A stretch of 10,401 nt of DNA from Pseudomonadota bacterium (GCA_028873275.1 JAGWLJ010000028.1:1-10401); one strand, 5' to 3'; counted from the first letter of the stretch, positions 1 to 8,041 are shown. Numbers and translations: made by a program. The notes: a model not told the origin generated them from the letters alone.

Positions 1-180
1 AGGCTGAACCAGAATCTCGACACCACCGAGATCGGCTTGAAACGCCAGGCCACCGCCATGGCCAAGGCGCTGAAACAGGAGGCCGCGCCGGAGCTGGTTT
101 CAACTGAAGCCGCCGCCAGCCGCTCATGGGGAGAAAAAACCCGGCGAGACGGGCAGGCTGCATCCCCCCATCTCAGCTGA
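1..180 (+). CDS. 3' end of an unidentified upstream gene (partial)
   Basis: Frame 1 is open from the window edge to a TGA at 178-180, giving the last 59 residues of a protein. The visible part begins RLNQNLDTTEIGLKRQATAM and is rich in Leu, Lys, Gln and Ala, compatible with an amphipathic helix or coiled coil; the last 25 or so residues are polar and probably disordered (Ser, Ala, Arg, Gly). Composition and codon use are like the genes downstream, which supports real coding. I do not recognise the family. A coiled-coil or RmuC-like C-terminus was considered but no diagnostic motif is visible. It ends 136 bp before virB3, so it may or may not be transcribed together with the secretion genes. 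Confidence 0.55.
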   Translation, partial: RLNQNLDTTEIGLKRQATAMAKALKQEAAPELVSTEAAASRSWGEKTRRDGQAASPHLS

Positions 181-316
181 ACCGGCTTTTTCTGCGAATA
201 AATCCCCCGCTGCAACAAAACTGTCACATTTCTGTGTTATTATTGAGAACAAAGGGAAATCTTCACCCTTTGTTAAATAACCGATTGTATAAACGCCATT
301 CTTAGGGAGATTTCGT
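181..316 (+). promoter_or_regulatory. AT-rich leader of the virB operon, likely promoter region
   Basis: This 136-bp gap between the upstream stop and virB3 is much more AT-rich than its surroundings (about 33% GC in 241-300 by hand count). It holds a perfect inverted repeat (248-274) and a -10-like TATAAA at 288-293. No convincing -35 box lies at 16-18 bp from it; TTCACC at 262-267 is the nearest weak match. A good Shine-Dalgarno GGGAG at 305-309 sits 7 nt before the virB3 ATG. It is the only sizeable gap upstream of the five packed secretion genes, so their promoter probably lies here, possibly one needing an activator. The exact promoter is not resolved. Confidence 0.45.
248..274. repeat. 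9-bp perfect inverted repeat upstream of virB3
   Basis: Left arm AACAAAGGG (248-256) and right arm CCCTTTGTT (266-274) are exact reverse complements around a 9-nt centre. There is no T-run after the right arm, so it does not look like a classical intrinsic terminator of the upstream gene on the plus strand. Its position 43 bp before the virB3 start suits a dimeric regulator site, or an mRNA hairpin if transcription starts upstream. Confidence 0.5.
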
Positions 317-619
317 ATGTCAGGCTCGGGCCGGCTGCAATCCGATCCGCTATTCCAGGGTTTGACCCGCCCCACCATGATCCTGGGCGTCAGCTACATG
401 TATTTCGTAATCAACGCCGTGCTGTGCATGATCACCTTCATTAACATGCAGAGTTTCATGGTTTTATTTATGGTGGCACCGTCTGTGCACCTGGTCGGCT
501 ACCTCATCTGTCTCAAGGAACCGCGGGCCATCGAGCTGTTCATGATTAAGCTGGCCAAGGGCTATAAATGCATCAACCGCGGTTATCACGGCTACACGAA
601 TTCCTATGATCCCTACTGA
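317..619 (+). CDS. virB3: VirB3-like T4SS inner-membrane protein
   Basis: A 100-residue protein, the usual VirB3 length. VirB3 is a short inner-membrane subunit of the T4SS platform that works with VirB4 and VirB6. The N-terminus has the family signature DPLFQGLTRPTMILGVSY (residues 10-27), followed by two hydrophobic segments at about 21-41 and 45-66, then a basic, Tyr-rich C-terminal tail (YKCINRGYHGY region). The ATG at 317 has a Shine-Dalgarno GGGAG 7 nt upstream, and the signature starts 9 residues into the protein, which fixes the start. It is the first gene of the packed block and ends 13 nt before virB4, the standard virB3-virB4 adjacency. In some systems VirB3 is fused to VirB4; here they are separate. 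Confidence 0.93.
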   Translation: MSGSGRLQSDPLFQGLTRPTMILGVSYMYFVINAVLCMITFINMQSFMVLFMVAPSVHLVGYLICLKEPRAIELFMIKLAKGYKCINRGYHGYTNSYDPY

Positions 620-632
620 GCTTTAAAATTCT

Positions 633-3056
633 ATGATCAATTTCCAGCGCCGCAAAACCACTAAAGCCTCCTACGCCAAACTGGAAATCTCCGAGGCCGG
701 CTTCATTCCCTACGAATACCACTGGGACCGGGAGACCATCGTCACGCGCAAGAAAGAATTCCTCCAGATCATCAAGCTGGACGGCTTCTCGTTCGAGACC
801 GCCGACGACGAAGATGTCGACATGAAGAAGATGGTGCGCAACTCGCTGCTCAAGAGTATGGCCGACGGCACCTTCGCCGTATGGTTCCACACTATCCGCC
901 GCCGCCAGAGCGCCTATCCGGGCGGCAAGCAGCCGCCAGGCTTTGCCTCTTATGTCGACAAGCTGTGGCGGGAGAAACACCACTCGAAGGATTCCTACAT
1001 CAACGAAATCTACATCACCATCGTGCGCAAGGCCGACACCAAGGGGGCAGCGAAGGTGCACCACATCCTTAAAAAGGCAACAGAAGTCAGCAGTAAGCAG
1101 GCGCAGATCGACTCAATGCGCGAGGTGCAGAAGGAATTGTCGGAAGCCGTGCACCGCCTGTCCGCCACGCTCAAGGATTACGGCGCGCGCGTTCTCGGCA
1201 CCTATGAAAACGAACATGGCACGTTCTCCGAGCCGCTGGAATTCCTGGCCAAGCTGGTCAATTGCGGCTTCACGCAGCCCATGCGCCTCAACGCCGGCAA
1301 TATCGCTCATCACCTGCCCATGTACCGGCTTTATTTCGGCGACAGGGCGGTGGAAGTTTCCGGCGCGCCTAAAAAGCGCTTCGCCGGGCTGATCAGCATC
1401 AAGGAATATGCGCCGGCCACCGCCGCCGGGCTGCTCGATGGCTTCCTGCAATTGCCGTTCGAATTCATTATCTCGCAGTCTTTTACTTTCCATAACCGCA
1501 GCGTCAATATCGGCCGCATGCAGGTGCGCCAGCGCCGCATGATGGCTGCCGAGGACGCCGCCATCTCGCAGATCGCCGAAATTTCCGACGCACTGGACAT
1601 GGCCATGAGCGGCCACGTCGCCTTCGGCCCGCATCACATGACCGTGCTGTGCTTCGAGGAAAATCTTCCGGCGCTGGAGAAAGTGCTATCGCTGGCGGTA
1701 GCCGAGCTGGTTAATCTCGGTATCAACCCGGTGCGCGAAAAATTCGTGATGGAGCCGGCTTACTGGGCGCAGCTGCCCGCCAATTTCGATTTCATCGCCC
1801 GCGGCGCCGATATCAGCACCATGAACCTGGCGGGCTTCGCCTCGCTGCATAATTATCCCACCGGCAAAATCAACGGCAATCACTGGGGCGACGCGGTGAC
1901 GGTGTTCGACACCTCCTCCGGCACGCCGTACTTCTTCAATTTCCATAACCGCGACGTCGGCCACAGTACCATCATCGGCCCGACCGGCGCGGGTAAAACC
2001 GTGCTGCTCAACTTCCTCTGCGCGCAGGCGCAGAAATTCAACTGTCGCACCTTCTTCTTCGACAAGGATCGCGGCGCCGAGATTTTCGTGCGCGCCATCG
2101 GTGGGAAATACACCGTTATCGAGCCCAGCAAAAAATGCCATTTCAATCCGCTGCAACTGCCGGATACGCCGGAGAACCGCACCTTCCTCACCGAATGGCT
2201 GCGCACGCTGGTCACCGTGCATGACGAGCCGTTCACCGCCGAGGATATGGACCGCGTCTCTGAGGCCATCGCCGGCAATTACAAGCTGGATAGAAAAGAT
2301 CGCATGCTGCGCAACATCGCGCCATTCCTCGGGCTGGAGGGGCCCGGCACCATCGCCGGCCGCCTGCGCGTCTGGCACGGCAATGGCCCCTATGCCGGGC
2401 TGTTCGACAATCCGGAAGACATCGTCGATTTCAGCCAGGGCAATTCCTTCGGCTTCGAAATGGGCGAGGTGCTGAAAGAGCGCATCAGCCTGGAGCCGAC
2501 GCTGCTGTATCTTTTCCACCGTATCAACCTGTCGCTGGACGGCACGCCGACGGTCATCGTGCTCGACGAAGCATGGGCGCTGATAGACAACAAGATTTTC
2601 TCCGGCCGCATCCGCGACTGGCTGAAGACGTTGCGTAAACTCAACGGCATGGTGGTGTTCGCTACCCAAAGCGTCGAGGACGCCACCAATAGCGCCATTT
2701 CAGAAACCCTCATCCAGCAGACGGCGACGCAGATTTTTCTGCCCAACCCGAAAGCAACCGATGCCTATAAGAAAGCTTTCATGGTCACCGACCGCGAATT
2801 CAACCTGCTCAAGAATACCGATCCCGGCAGCCGCTACTTTCTGGTCAAGCAGGGCAAGGACGTGGTTGTGGCAAGAATTGATCTTTCCGGCATGGACGAC
2901 GTCATCAACGTGCTCTCGGCGCGTGCTGAAACCGTTGCCCTGCTGGACGAAGTGCGCGCCGAGGTGGGCGATGCGCCGGAAGCCTGGATGGCGCCGTTCC
3001 AGGAGCGCGTGAGATTGGAGAAAGAAAAATTTGCCGCCAAAGACCCTAAGAAGTAA
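633..3056 (+). CDS. virB4: VirB4-family T4SS ATPase
   Basis: An 807-residue VirB4/CagE/TrbE ATPase, the normal family length. It powers pilus assembly or substrate transfer as a hexameric ATPase docked to the inner-membrane platform. The N-terminal half matches the CagE_TrbE_VirB region, with the typical stretch QLPFEFIISQSF starting near residue 273. The C-terminal RecA-like domain has Walker A GPTGAGKT at 449-456 (K455, T456), Walker B VIVLDEAW at 641-648 (D645, catalytic E646), and the downstream FATQS motif at 676-680 with Q679. All key residues are present and the frame is intact, so it should be active. The start lies 13 nt after virB3; no clear Shine-Dalgarno sits in that gap, so translation is probably coupled to virB3. 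It ends with a Lys-rich tail. Confidence 0.96.
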   Translation: MINFQRRKTTKASYAKLEISEAGFIPYEYHWDRETIVTRKKEFLQIIKLDGFSFETADDEDVDMKKMVRNSLLKSMADGTFAVWFHTIRRRQSAYPGGKQPPGFASYVDKLWREKHHSKDSYINEIYITIVRKADTKGAAKVHHILKKATEVSSKQAQIDSMREVQKELSEAVHRLSATLKDYGARVLGTYENEHGTFSEPLEFLAKLVNCGFTQPMRLNAGNIAHHLPMYRLYFGDRAVEVSGAPKKRFAGLISIKEYAPATAAGLLDGFLQLPFEFIISQSFTFHNRSVNIGRMQVRQRRMMAAEDAAISQIAEISDALDMAMSGHVAFGPHHMTVLCFEENLPALEKVLSLAVAELVNLGINPVREKFVMEPAYWAQLPANFDFIARGADISTMNLAGFASLHNYPTGKINGNHWGDAVTVFDTSSGTPYFFNFHNRDVGHSTIIGPTGAGKTVLLNFLCAQAQKFNCRTFFFDKDRGAEIFVRAIGGKYTVIEPSKKCHFNPLQLPDTPENRTFLTEWLRTLVTVHDEPFTAEDMDRVSEAIAGNYKLDRKDRMLRNIAPFLGLEGPGTIAGRLRVWHGNGPYAGLFDNPEDIVDFSQGNSFGFEMGEVLKERISLEPTLLYLFHRINLSLDGTPTVIVLDEAWALIDNKIFSGRIRDWLKTLRKLNGMVVFATQSVEDATNSAISETLIQQTATQIFLPNPKATDAYKKAFMVTDREFNLLKNTDPGSRYFLVKQGKDVVVARIDLSGMDDVINVLSARAETVALLDEVRAEVGDAPEAWMAPFQERVRLEKEKFAAKDPKK

Positions 3057-3084
3057 TTTTTTCTCCCGCGCCGCGGCGAGATGG

Positions 3085-4974
3085 ATGTCTTTTCTTTACG
3101 TAGAAAGGATAAGAGGCAGGCTTGCGCTGATATTGGCCGTACTAACCTTCAGCATAGCGTTTTCAACTTCAGCGGGCGCAGAGGTAATCGCTAATCCGGA
3201 TAATTACACAGCTCAGGCAAGACTGGCGGGACAGGCGACACCGCCACCACTTATGGTAAGTGCTCCAGGCGTATTGGCGAATGATACTAGCACCGGCAAT
3301 CGTCCATTAACGGCTTCCGGCCCTAATTTTGGTCCCAGTAATGGAACCCTGTCGCTTGGTGCCGACGGTGGTTTCACTTACACTCCCAATACTAATTTTG
3401 TCGGCGCGGACTCCTTCGTATATACGGTGAGCGATGGTCAATATTCCGCCAGCGCCACCGTTTCCATTAATGTCAGCAGCAACACGGCCATTATTGGAAA
3501 TGACCCATCCGGTGTGAACGTTTGTCCGGGTCCCGGCCTGACACGGCGGATTATGCCGTGCATCAAGAACACCATTATCTTTGCGGTGAATAATTTTTTG
3601 ACACCGCTTTCCATGTATCTTTCCAGCGCTATTGGCGCCGCCTGTATCCTGGCCATTGCCATATGGGGCGCCATGATGGTCAATGGAAGAGTCAGCGCCA
3701 GCCTGCGGGAAACCGCCGTCCTCGGACTCAAAGTCGGAGCAGTGATCACCTTTAGCTATAGTTTCGGCGGCTTGTTTCCGGCGATGCTGACCTGCATGGA
3801 TTGGCTGGTCTCGTCAGTGATGTCCTATGCTTCGAGCTCGCTTCTGCTTTCTTCCTGCATTACCGATGCATCTTATGGGGGAATATATTCAGCGCTGATC
3901 CTCAACGATAGCGTCACTTTCCCGTCCTATCTTATCTGGGACTACGTCGATTGCGCGATTCAATTGCTGATAGGTGGCATCTACACGCCTTTCAGTCTGA
4001 TGTCCGGCCTCGTCGGATTTCTCTTTAGTTCTCTTTTTTCCGGCGCTGCCGGATCTGCAAGCGGCGCCAGCGCCTCCGGATCGGGCGCTGCCGGCTTCTT
4101 CGTTGCCATCATGGGATTTTATCTGCTGTGCCAATTTCTGGCAGCCGTCGCCCGCTCGCTGTTCATTTACCTGATGTCCTATACGGCATTCTCGCTGATG
4201 GCGCTGATCTCGCCACTGTTCATTCCGCTTATCCTGTTTCGCGCCACCATCCAATATTTTACCAAATGGCTTCGCCTCACCATGTCCTTCTTCGTGCAGC
4301 CGATGATTATTTTCGTTTACCTGGCGCTGCTGCTTGCCGCTTTCGACGCCATTATCTTCACCGGCAGCGGCTCGCTGTTCCGGGCTCTCGTTTCGGACAA
4401 CAATTTCACTGGCGTTACAGTGAATACGCCCGGTTTTGAAATCGGCAGCTGGCTGTATAATTCGGGCTCCTACCAGGAAAGGGAAGACACCGTGGTCGAC
4501 CCCACGCCCATCAACATCGATCCAAATGCGGCCATGAAGCAGTTGGGGATGGGGGCCGCCAATGCCGGCATCGCCGGGCGCATCGCCGATGCCACCAATG
4601 TCAAGGCACAGGACTGGCAGAGGAACCTTACCAATCCCATGGGCATATTGGGCAAGATGGGCATCGGGGCAGACCCCGTGACTGGCGTGCCCAATAACCA
4701 GTACATGAATTTCGCTCCCATTGAAATGCCGACGCAGAGCATCAGCTGGCCCTGGCTTGCCAGCATGAACAATTACTTGGATGGGAGCGGCAATGCCGAT
4801 ACGACTACGTTCCTGGTCAATCTGTTTCTGATTCTTTTCATGGGAGTGGTCATCAGCTATATTTTTTTGGTGCTGCTCGATGCCATGCCGTATATCAGCG
4901 CTGCCGTGGCAGGCAAGCCGATCGGCGGCGGCTCGTTTATCGGCAGAAAGATGTTTGGAGATTTCCTGGGATAA
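3085..4974 (+). CDS. VirB6-like protein 1 with N-terminal Ig-like domain
   Basis: A polytopic VirB6/TrbL-family channel subunit of the T4SS, 629 aa from the ATG at 3085. Canonical VirB6 is about 300 aa, so this one is greatly extended. Residues 1-32 form a signal peptide (basic n-region, hydrophobic core, cut after SAGA). Residues about 36-130 are a bacterial Ig-like domain of Big_9/tandem-95 type, with APGVLAND and GGFTYTPNTNFVGADSFVY followed by VSDG. Membrane segments follow, including the VirB6 core around 375-420 (LFIPLILFRATIQYFTKWLR), a polar loop of about 130 residues, and a last transmembrane segment near 575-600. A Gly/Ser/Ala linker lies at about 319-338. A TTG start at 3031, overlapping virB4, would add 18 residues but gives a poorer signal peptide. 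It ends 2 nt before the next paralog. Confidence 0.85.
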   Translation: MSFLYVERIRGRLALILAVLTFSIAFSTSAGAEVIANPDNYTAQARLAGQATPPPLMVSAPGVLANDTSTGNRPLTASGPNFGPSNGTLSLGADGGFTYTPNTNFVGADSFVYTVSDGQYSASATVSINVSSNTAIIGNDPSGVNVCPGPGLTRRIMPCIKNTIIFAVNNFLTPLSMYLSSAIGAACILAIAIWGAMMVNGRVSASLRETAVLGLKVGAVITFSYSFGGLFPAMLTCMDWLVSSVMSYASSSLLLSSCITDASYGGIYSALILNDSVTFPSYLIWDYVDCAIQLLIGGIYTPFSLMSGLVGFLFSSLFSGAAGSASGASASGSGAAGFFVAIMGFYLLCQFLAAVARSLFIYLMSYTAFSLMALISPLFIPLILFRATIQYFTKWLRLTMSFFVQPMIIFVYLALLLAAFDAIIFTGSGSLFRALVSDNNFTGVTVNTPGFEIGSWLYNSGSYQEREDTVVDPTPINIDPNAAMKQLGMGAANAGIAGRIADATNVKAQDWQRNLTNPMGILGKMGIGADPVTGVPNNQYMNFAPIEMPTQSISWPWLASMNNYLDGSGNADTTTFLVNLFLILFMGVVISYIFLVLLDAMPYISAAVAGKPIGGGSFIGRKMFGDFLG

Positions 4975-4976
4975 AT

Positions 4977-6233
4977 ATGACGCGGCACTGGCTTCTTTCT
5001 TTTGCACTTATGGCGATGGCGGCGGGCCTGAGTTCCCCGGCACATGCGCAGGTATTCGTCGCCGGCCCCTGTAGCTTCAGTTTAAGTGCTACCGCCTACA
5101 CTTCGCAGGTCGTAGGCTGTATGGAAGGCGTCGTCACAGGGGCGATCACCGGGGTTTTATCATCACTCTCGACCTACATGGCTGTAATCGTGGCAGCGGC
5201 ATTTGTGCTGGCGATCGCCATATTCGGCATGCATATTCTAAGCGGGGAAAGGGAAATCATTCCCAAAATGACTGGTTTCGTGCTTCGGCTGGCTATTTGC
5301 GGTGCGTTCAGCGCCAGCCTGGGAGCGGCGTGGTTTCCTTACCCGGGCGGATTGGTGCAGGCTACCTTCGATATCAACAATCAAATGATCACATGGGTAG
5401 CGGGAGGGTATTCTCCCTGGGCCCAGCTCGACAGTGCGTTGGGAACATTACTGGGATTCGCACCCGGGGTCTTATTATTGAACGGCGTCATCGGTATTCT
5501 GCTGGCGGCGCTTTTTTCGCCGTGGCTTGGCTTCATGCTTTTCTTCAGCGGCATTTCAGCGCTTATCGACATGTTGCTATTCATTTTCGATATAGTTTAT
5601 ACGGATATGTTGGCCGTCATCGTTATTGCCTTTCAATTGATACTATCCTGCTTCATTGTCCCGCTCGGCGTATTCTCCCATGCCGAGCGTTATGTCAAAC
5701 AATGGCTGCACATGCTGGTCGCCGCCATGCTGGTGCGCGTGCTGCTTTTCGCTTTTCTGAGTATATGCCTCGGCCTTATTACCTCTTATGTAGCCCAGGT
5801 ATTCAGTATTTTGGGCGGTAACGACTTCAGCCAGTACTGGGTGGCCGATCGCCCTTTCTTTGGATGGACCATGCCTTCCGATCCCAATTTTATAATGAAC
5901 ATGGCGCAACAGGGAACCGGGGGATTATTCGTGCCGCCCATTTCTCCAACGGTTAATCCCTTTGCACAGAATGAATCAAACGCCAACGTGATTTATCTGC
6001 CTGCACTTAACTTTGGTGCCAATAGCTGGAATATCATACAATCCCTGGTGGCCGTATTTATCATGTTGTGGGTCTTTGTTCATTTCATGCGCTCCATTAT
6101 CGAGCATATTCCAAGCGTGGCCAACGGCATCGCCGGCGCCGCCAGCGGACTGGCGGTGCAATCGTCGCCCCTGTCGCAAGGAGTAAAAAGTGTGCTAAGC
6201 AATATCAATTCCAAAGTGGGAAAGCCCGCATGA
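4977..6233 (+). CDS. VirB6-like protein 2 (no Ig domain)
   Basis: A 418-residue polytopic membrane protein of the VirB6/TrbL family, the second of three tandem paralogs. A signal peptide of 24 residues ends in PAHA before QVFV. There is no Ig module; the protein passes almost directly into the membrane part, with hydrophobic segments at about 65-88, 100-118, 163-190, 193-230, 245-275 and 350-370. The core FIVPLGVFSHAERYVKQWLH (226-245) aligns with the corresponding region of paralogs 1 and 3: a hydrophobic stretch, a basic/polar turn, an aromatic, then xxWL. A periplasm-sized polar segment lies at about 278-348. The ATG is 2 nt after the stop of paralog 1 with a short GGGA 5 nt upstream, and the stop overlaps the start of paralog 3, so translation is probably coupled on both sides. 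VirB6 paralogs cannot be paired with named rvhB6 genes from sequence alone. Confidence 0.85.
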   Translation: MTRHWLLSFALMAMAAGLSSPAHAQVFVAGPCSFSLSATAYTSQVVGCMEGVVTGAITGVLSSLSTYMAVIVAAAFVLAIAIFGMHILSGEREIIPKMTGFVLRLAICGAFSASLGAAWFPYPGGLVQATFDINNQMITWVAGGYSPWAQLDSALGTLLGFAPGVLLLNGVIGILLAALFSPWLGFMLFFSGISALIDMLLFIFDIVYTDMLAVIVIAFQLILSCFIVPLGVFSHAERYVKQWLHMLVAAMLVRVLLFAFLSICLGLITSYVAQVFSILGGNDFSQYWVADRPFFGWTMPSDPNFIMNMAQQGTGGLFVPPISPTVNPFAQNESNANVIYLPALNFGANSWNIIQSLVAVFIMLWVFVHFMRSIIEHIPSVANGIAGAASGLAVQSSPLSQGVKSVLSNINSKVGKPA

Positions 6234-7975
6234 ACGCCGTTCACCCGATGGTATTTCTGCGCAGGCATGCGTTCGGCCTGGTAATAATGCTGGTGATGAT
6301 CACGGGCATGAGCGGCACCGCTCATGCTCAGGTAAAAGCCAATCCGGACAGTTACAGTGCACAACAGAATCAGACGCTCACGGTGACTGCTCCCGGCGTA
6401 TTGGGAAATGATAGCAATCCTAGCAATGCCGCGCTGACGGCAACGCTGTTTAACAGTGCCCTGAATGGTGTCGTTGCACTTAATGCCGATGGATCATTTA
6501 CCTATACGCCTAATGCAGGCTTCAGCGGCACCGATTCTTTCTCTTACCAGGTAAGTGATGGAGCCAGTTTCAGCTCCACAACCGTTTCTATCACTGTCAA
6601 CGGCACCGGAGCTACGAATGGCAATTCAGGTACTACCGCACCTAATTGCACCGCCAATTTTCCCGCGTCGACCGGCCCGGGCATTTTCTCCACCATAGCG
6701 ACGCAGATCCAAACGGTGTTGATGTCGGTGTCCCAGAGCATGTTCGCGAACATCGTGCAGGACACCGGCTTCATCTGGGCAGTGCAGGCGGCCGCTACGC
6801 TGTACATTGCCGTATACGGGATATTATTCACCTTCGGCATGGTGCAGCTTACCCTGTCCGACATGACGGTACGCATGGTCAAGCTCGGCATCATCGCCCT
6901 GCTGCTGTCGCCGGTGTCGTGGACCTGGTTCAATAATACCGTAGTGGCGTTTTTTAGTCTTGGCGGCAATGCCATTGTCAATACCGTGATGCAGATAGGC
7001 GTGGGCGGCGTGATGGTGAATCCTCTTGCGCCATTCAGCGGCCTCGACGCCGCGCTGGCGCAGGTCCTGTCTCCGCAGATGGCGGTCAACCTGCTGGCCA
7101 CATTCTTCACCGGACCTTATGGGCCGTTTATCGGCCTGCTCATCGGCCTCAGCCTGTGGACTTTCCTCAAGATGATGATCAACGCGCTGTGGATCTGGCT
7201 GATGTCGCAGGCCATGCTGACGCTGCTTTTCGGCATCGCGCCGATCTTCATCGCCTGCATCCTTCACAATCGCACCAAGCATATTTTCGATGGATGGCTC
7301 AACCAGGTCATTAACGCCACACTGCAACCGATTCTGGTATTCACCTTTCTGTTCTTCTTCGTCACGCTCATCGTCGCCTGCATTTCGCAGCTCCTGTCTT
7401 ACAATATCTGCTGGACGCAATGGCCAGACCCGGTGCGCGGGCCCTCCAGCATCTGGTATTGGTGGCGATTTGCCATCAATGGCCAGCCGGCACCCGGCGT
7501 ATCATGGAATTTTTCTGGCAACAGCACCGGCGACGGACAGCTATTCCCGTTCCCGATCCTGCTGCCGCTGATCCTGTGGCTGTTGTGCAATATAGGCGAG
7601 CGTTTCATTGGCATCTGCGTTCACATCGCCATGGAACTCTCCAGCGCCTCCACCGATCTCAGGATGGGGGCCGAATCCGTTGGCTCGTGGGTTAGCTCCA
7701 TTAGTGGCATAGGCGGCGGCAAGGAAGGAAGAACGGCCAGAGCCGTGGCAGCAGTTCGTGGGCTGGCGAACAAGGGCGTTGGCGTACCGGGAAGGCAGGC
7801 GGCTGCCGCGCGCGATAAAGTGGCGGCGCTGGCTGGCGGACGCCGCCGACCGGGACCAGGCGGCGCGGTAGTGGCAGGCGGTGCAGCAGCGCCCGCCGTG
7901 GCGGACAAAGGCAGAGCAGATATGGTGGCCGACGCAAGGAAAGGCGCCTTTCCTCCCGGTGATCGGCGCGGGTAA
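6230..7975 (+). CDS. VirB6-like protein 3 with N-terminal Ig-like domain
   Basis: A 581-residue VirB6/TrbL-family protein. The ATG at 6230 overlaps the TGA of paralog 2 (ATGA) and is followed by a clear signal peptide (RR, hydrophobic core, cut after TAHA at residue 33), so I prefer it to the longer reading that starts at 6068 inside the previous gene. Residues about 35-123 form one Big_9-type Ig-like domain, with APGVLGND and DGSFTYTPNAGFSGTDSF followed by VSDG. The membrane part begins near residue 180; the VirB6 core APIFIACILHNRTKHIFDGW (337-356) runs into LNQVINATLQPILVF. A Trp-rich polar loop lies at about 393-436, and the last membrane segment at about 441-465. The cytoplasmic-type tail from about 495 is rich in Ala, Gly and Arg and probably disordered. 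The next gene is 66 bp downstream. Confidence 0.87.
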   Translation: MNAVHPMVFLRRHAFGLVIMLVMITGMSGTAHAQVKANPDSYSAQQNQTLTVTAPGVLGNDSNPSNAALTATLFNSALNGVVALNADGSFTYTPNAGFSGTDSFSYQVSDGASFSSTTVSITVNGTGATNGNSGTTAPNCTANFPASTGPGIFSTIATQIQTVLMSVSQSMFANIVQDTGFIWAVQAAATLYIAVYGILFTFGMVQLTLSDMTVRMVKLGIIALLLSPVSWTWFNNTVVAFFSLGGNAIVNTVMQIGVGGVMVNPLAPFSGLDAALAQVLSPQMAVNLLATFFTGPYGPFIGLLIGLSLWTFLKMMINALWIWLMSQAMLTLLFGIAPIFIACILHNRTKHIFDGWLNQVINATLQPILVFTFLFFFVTLIVACISQLLSYNICWTQWPDPVRGPSSIWYWWRFAINGQPAPGVSWNFSGNSTGDGQLFPFPILLPLILWLLCNIGERFIGICVHIAMELSSASTDLRMGAESVGSWVSSISGIGGGKEGRTARAVAAVRGLANKGVGVPGRQAAAARDKVAALAGGRRRPGPGGAVVAGGAAAPAVADKGRADMVADARKGAFPPGDRRG

Positions 7976-7985
7976 GAAATAGCAG

Positions 7986-8013
7986 TTGCCATTGGGCGAC
8001 ATCGGCCTAGAAT
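7986..8013 (+). promoter_or_regulatory. Possible sigma70-type promoter for the lipoprotein gene
   Basis: TTGCCA at 7986-7991 and TAGAAT at 8008-8013 each match five of six consensus bases and are separated by 16 bp. Transcription would start near 8020, leaving a leader of about 20 nt that contains the strong ribosome binding site of the small lipoprotein gene. It lies in the only sizeable gap inside the plus-strand block. Such matches also occur by chance, so this is a candidate only. Confidence 0.4.
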
Positions 8014-8041
8014 ATGTCAATGCATCCATAGGAGGCGAACC

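Noticed and set aside
124..378. Minus-strand 84-codon open frame across the virB3 leader
   Set aside because: It covers the AT-rich control region and the virB3 start on the opposite strand, with no ribosome binding site and no recognisable protein features.
1686..2669. Long minus-strand open frame opposite virB4
   Set aside because: It lies entirely within the well-supported virB4 gene, has the skewed composition of an antisense frame in GC-rich DNA and shows no domain motif.
3889..5007. Minus-strand open frame of 372 codons opposite VirB6 paralog 1
   Set aside because: It is antisense to a gene with clear membrane segments; the product is full of His, Gln and Gly, which is the mirror image of hydrophobic codons.
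6068..6229. A 54-residue N-terminal extension of VirB6 paralog 3, reading inside paralog 2
   Set aside because: It is a shadow of the end of paralog 2 in another frame, rich in Arg and His. The ATG at 6230 starts a clean signal peptide and overlaps the previous stop in the usual ATGA way.
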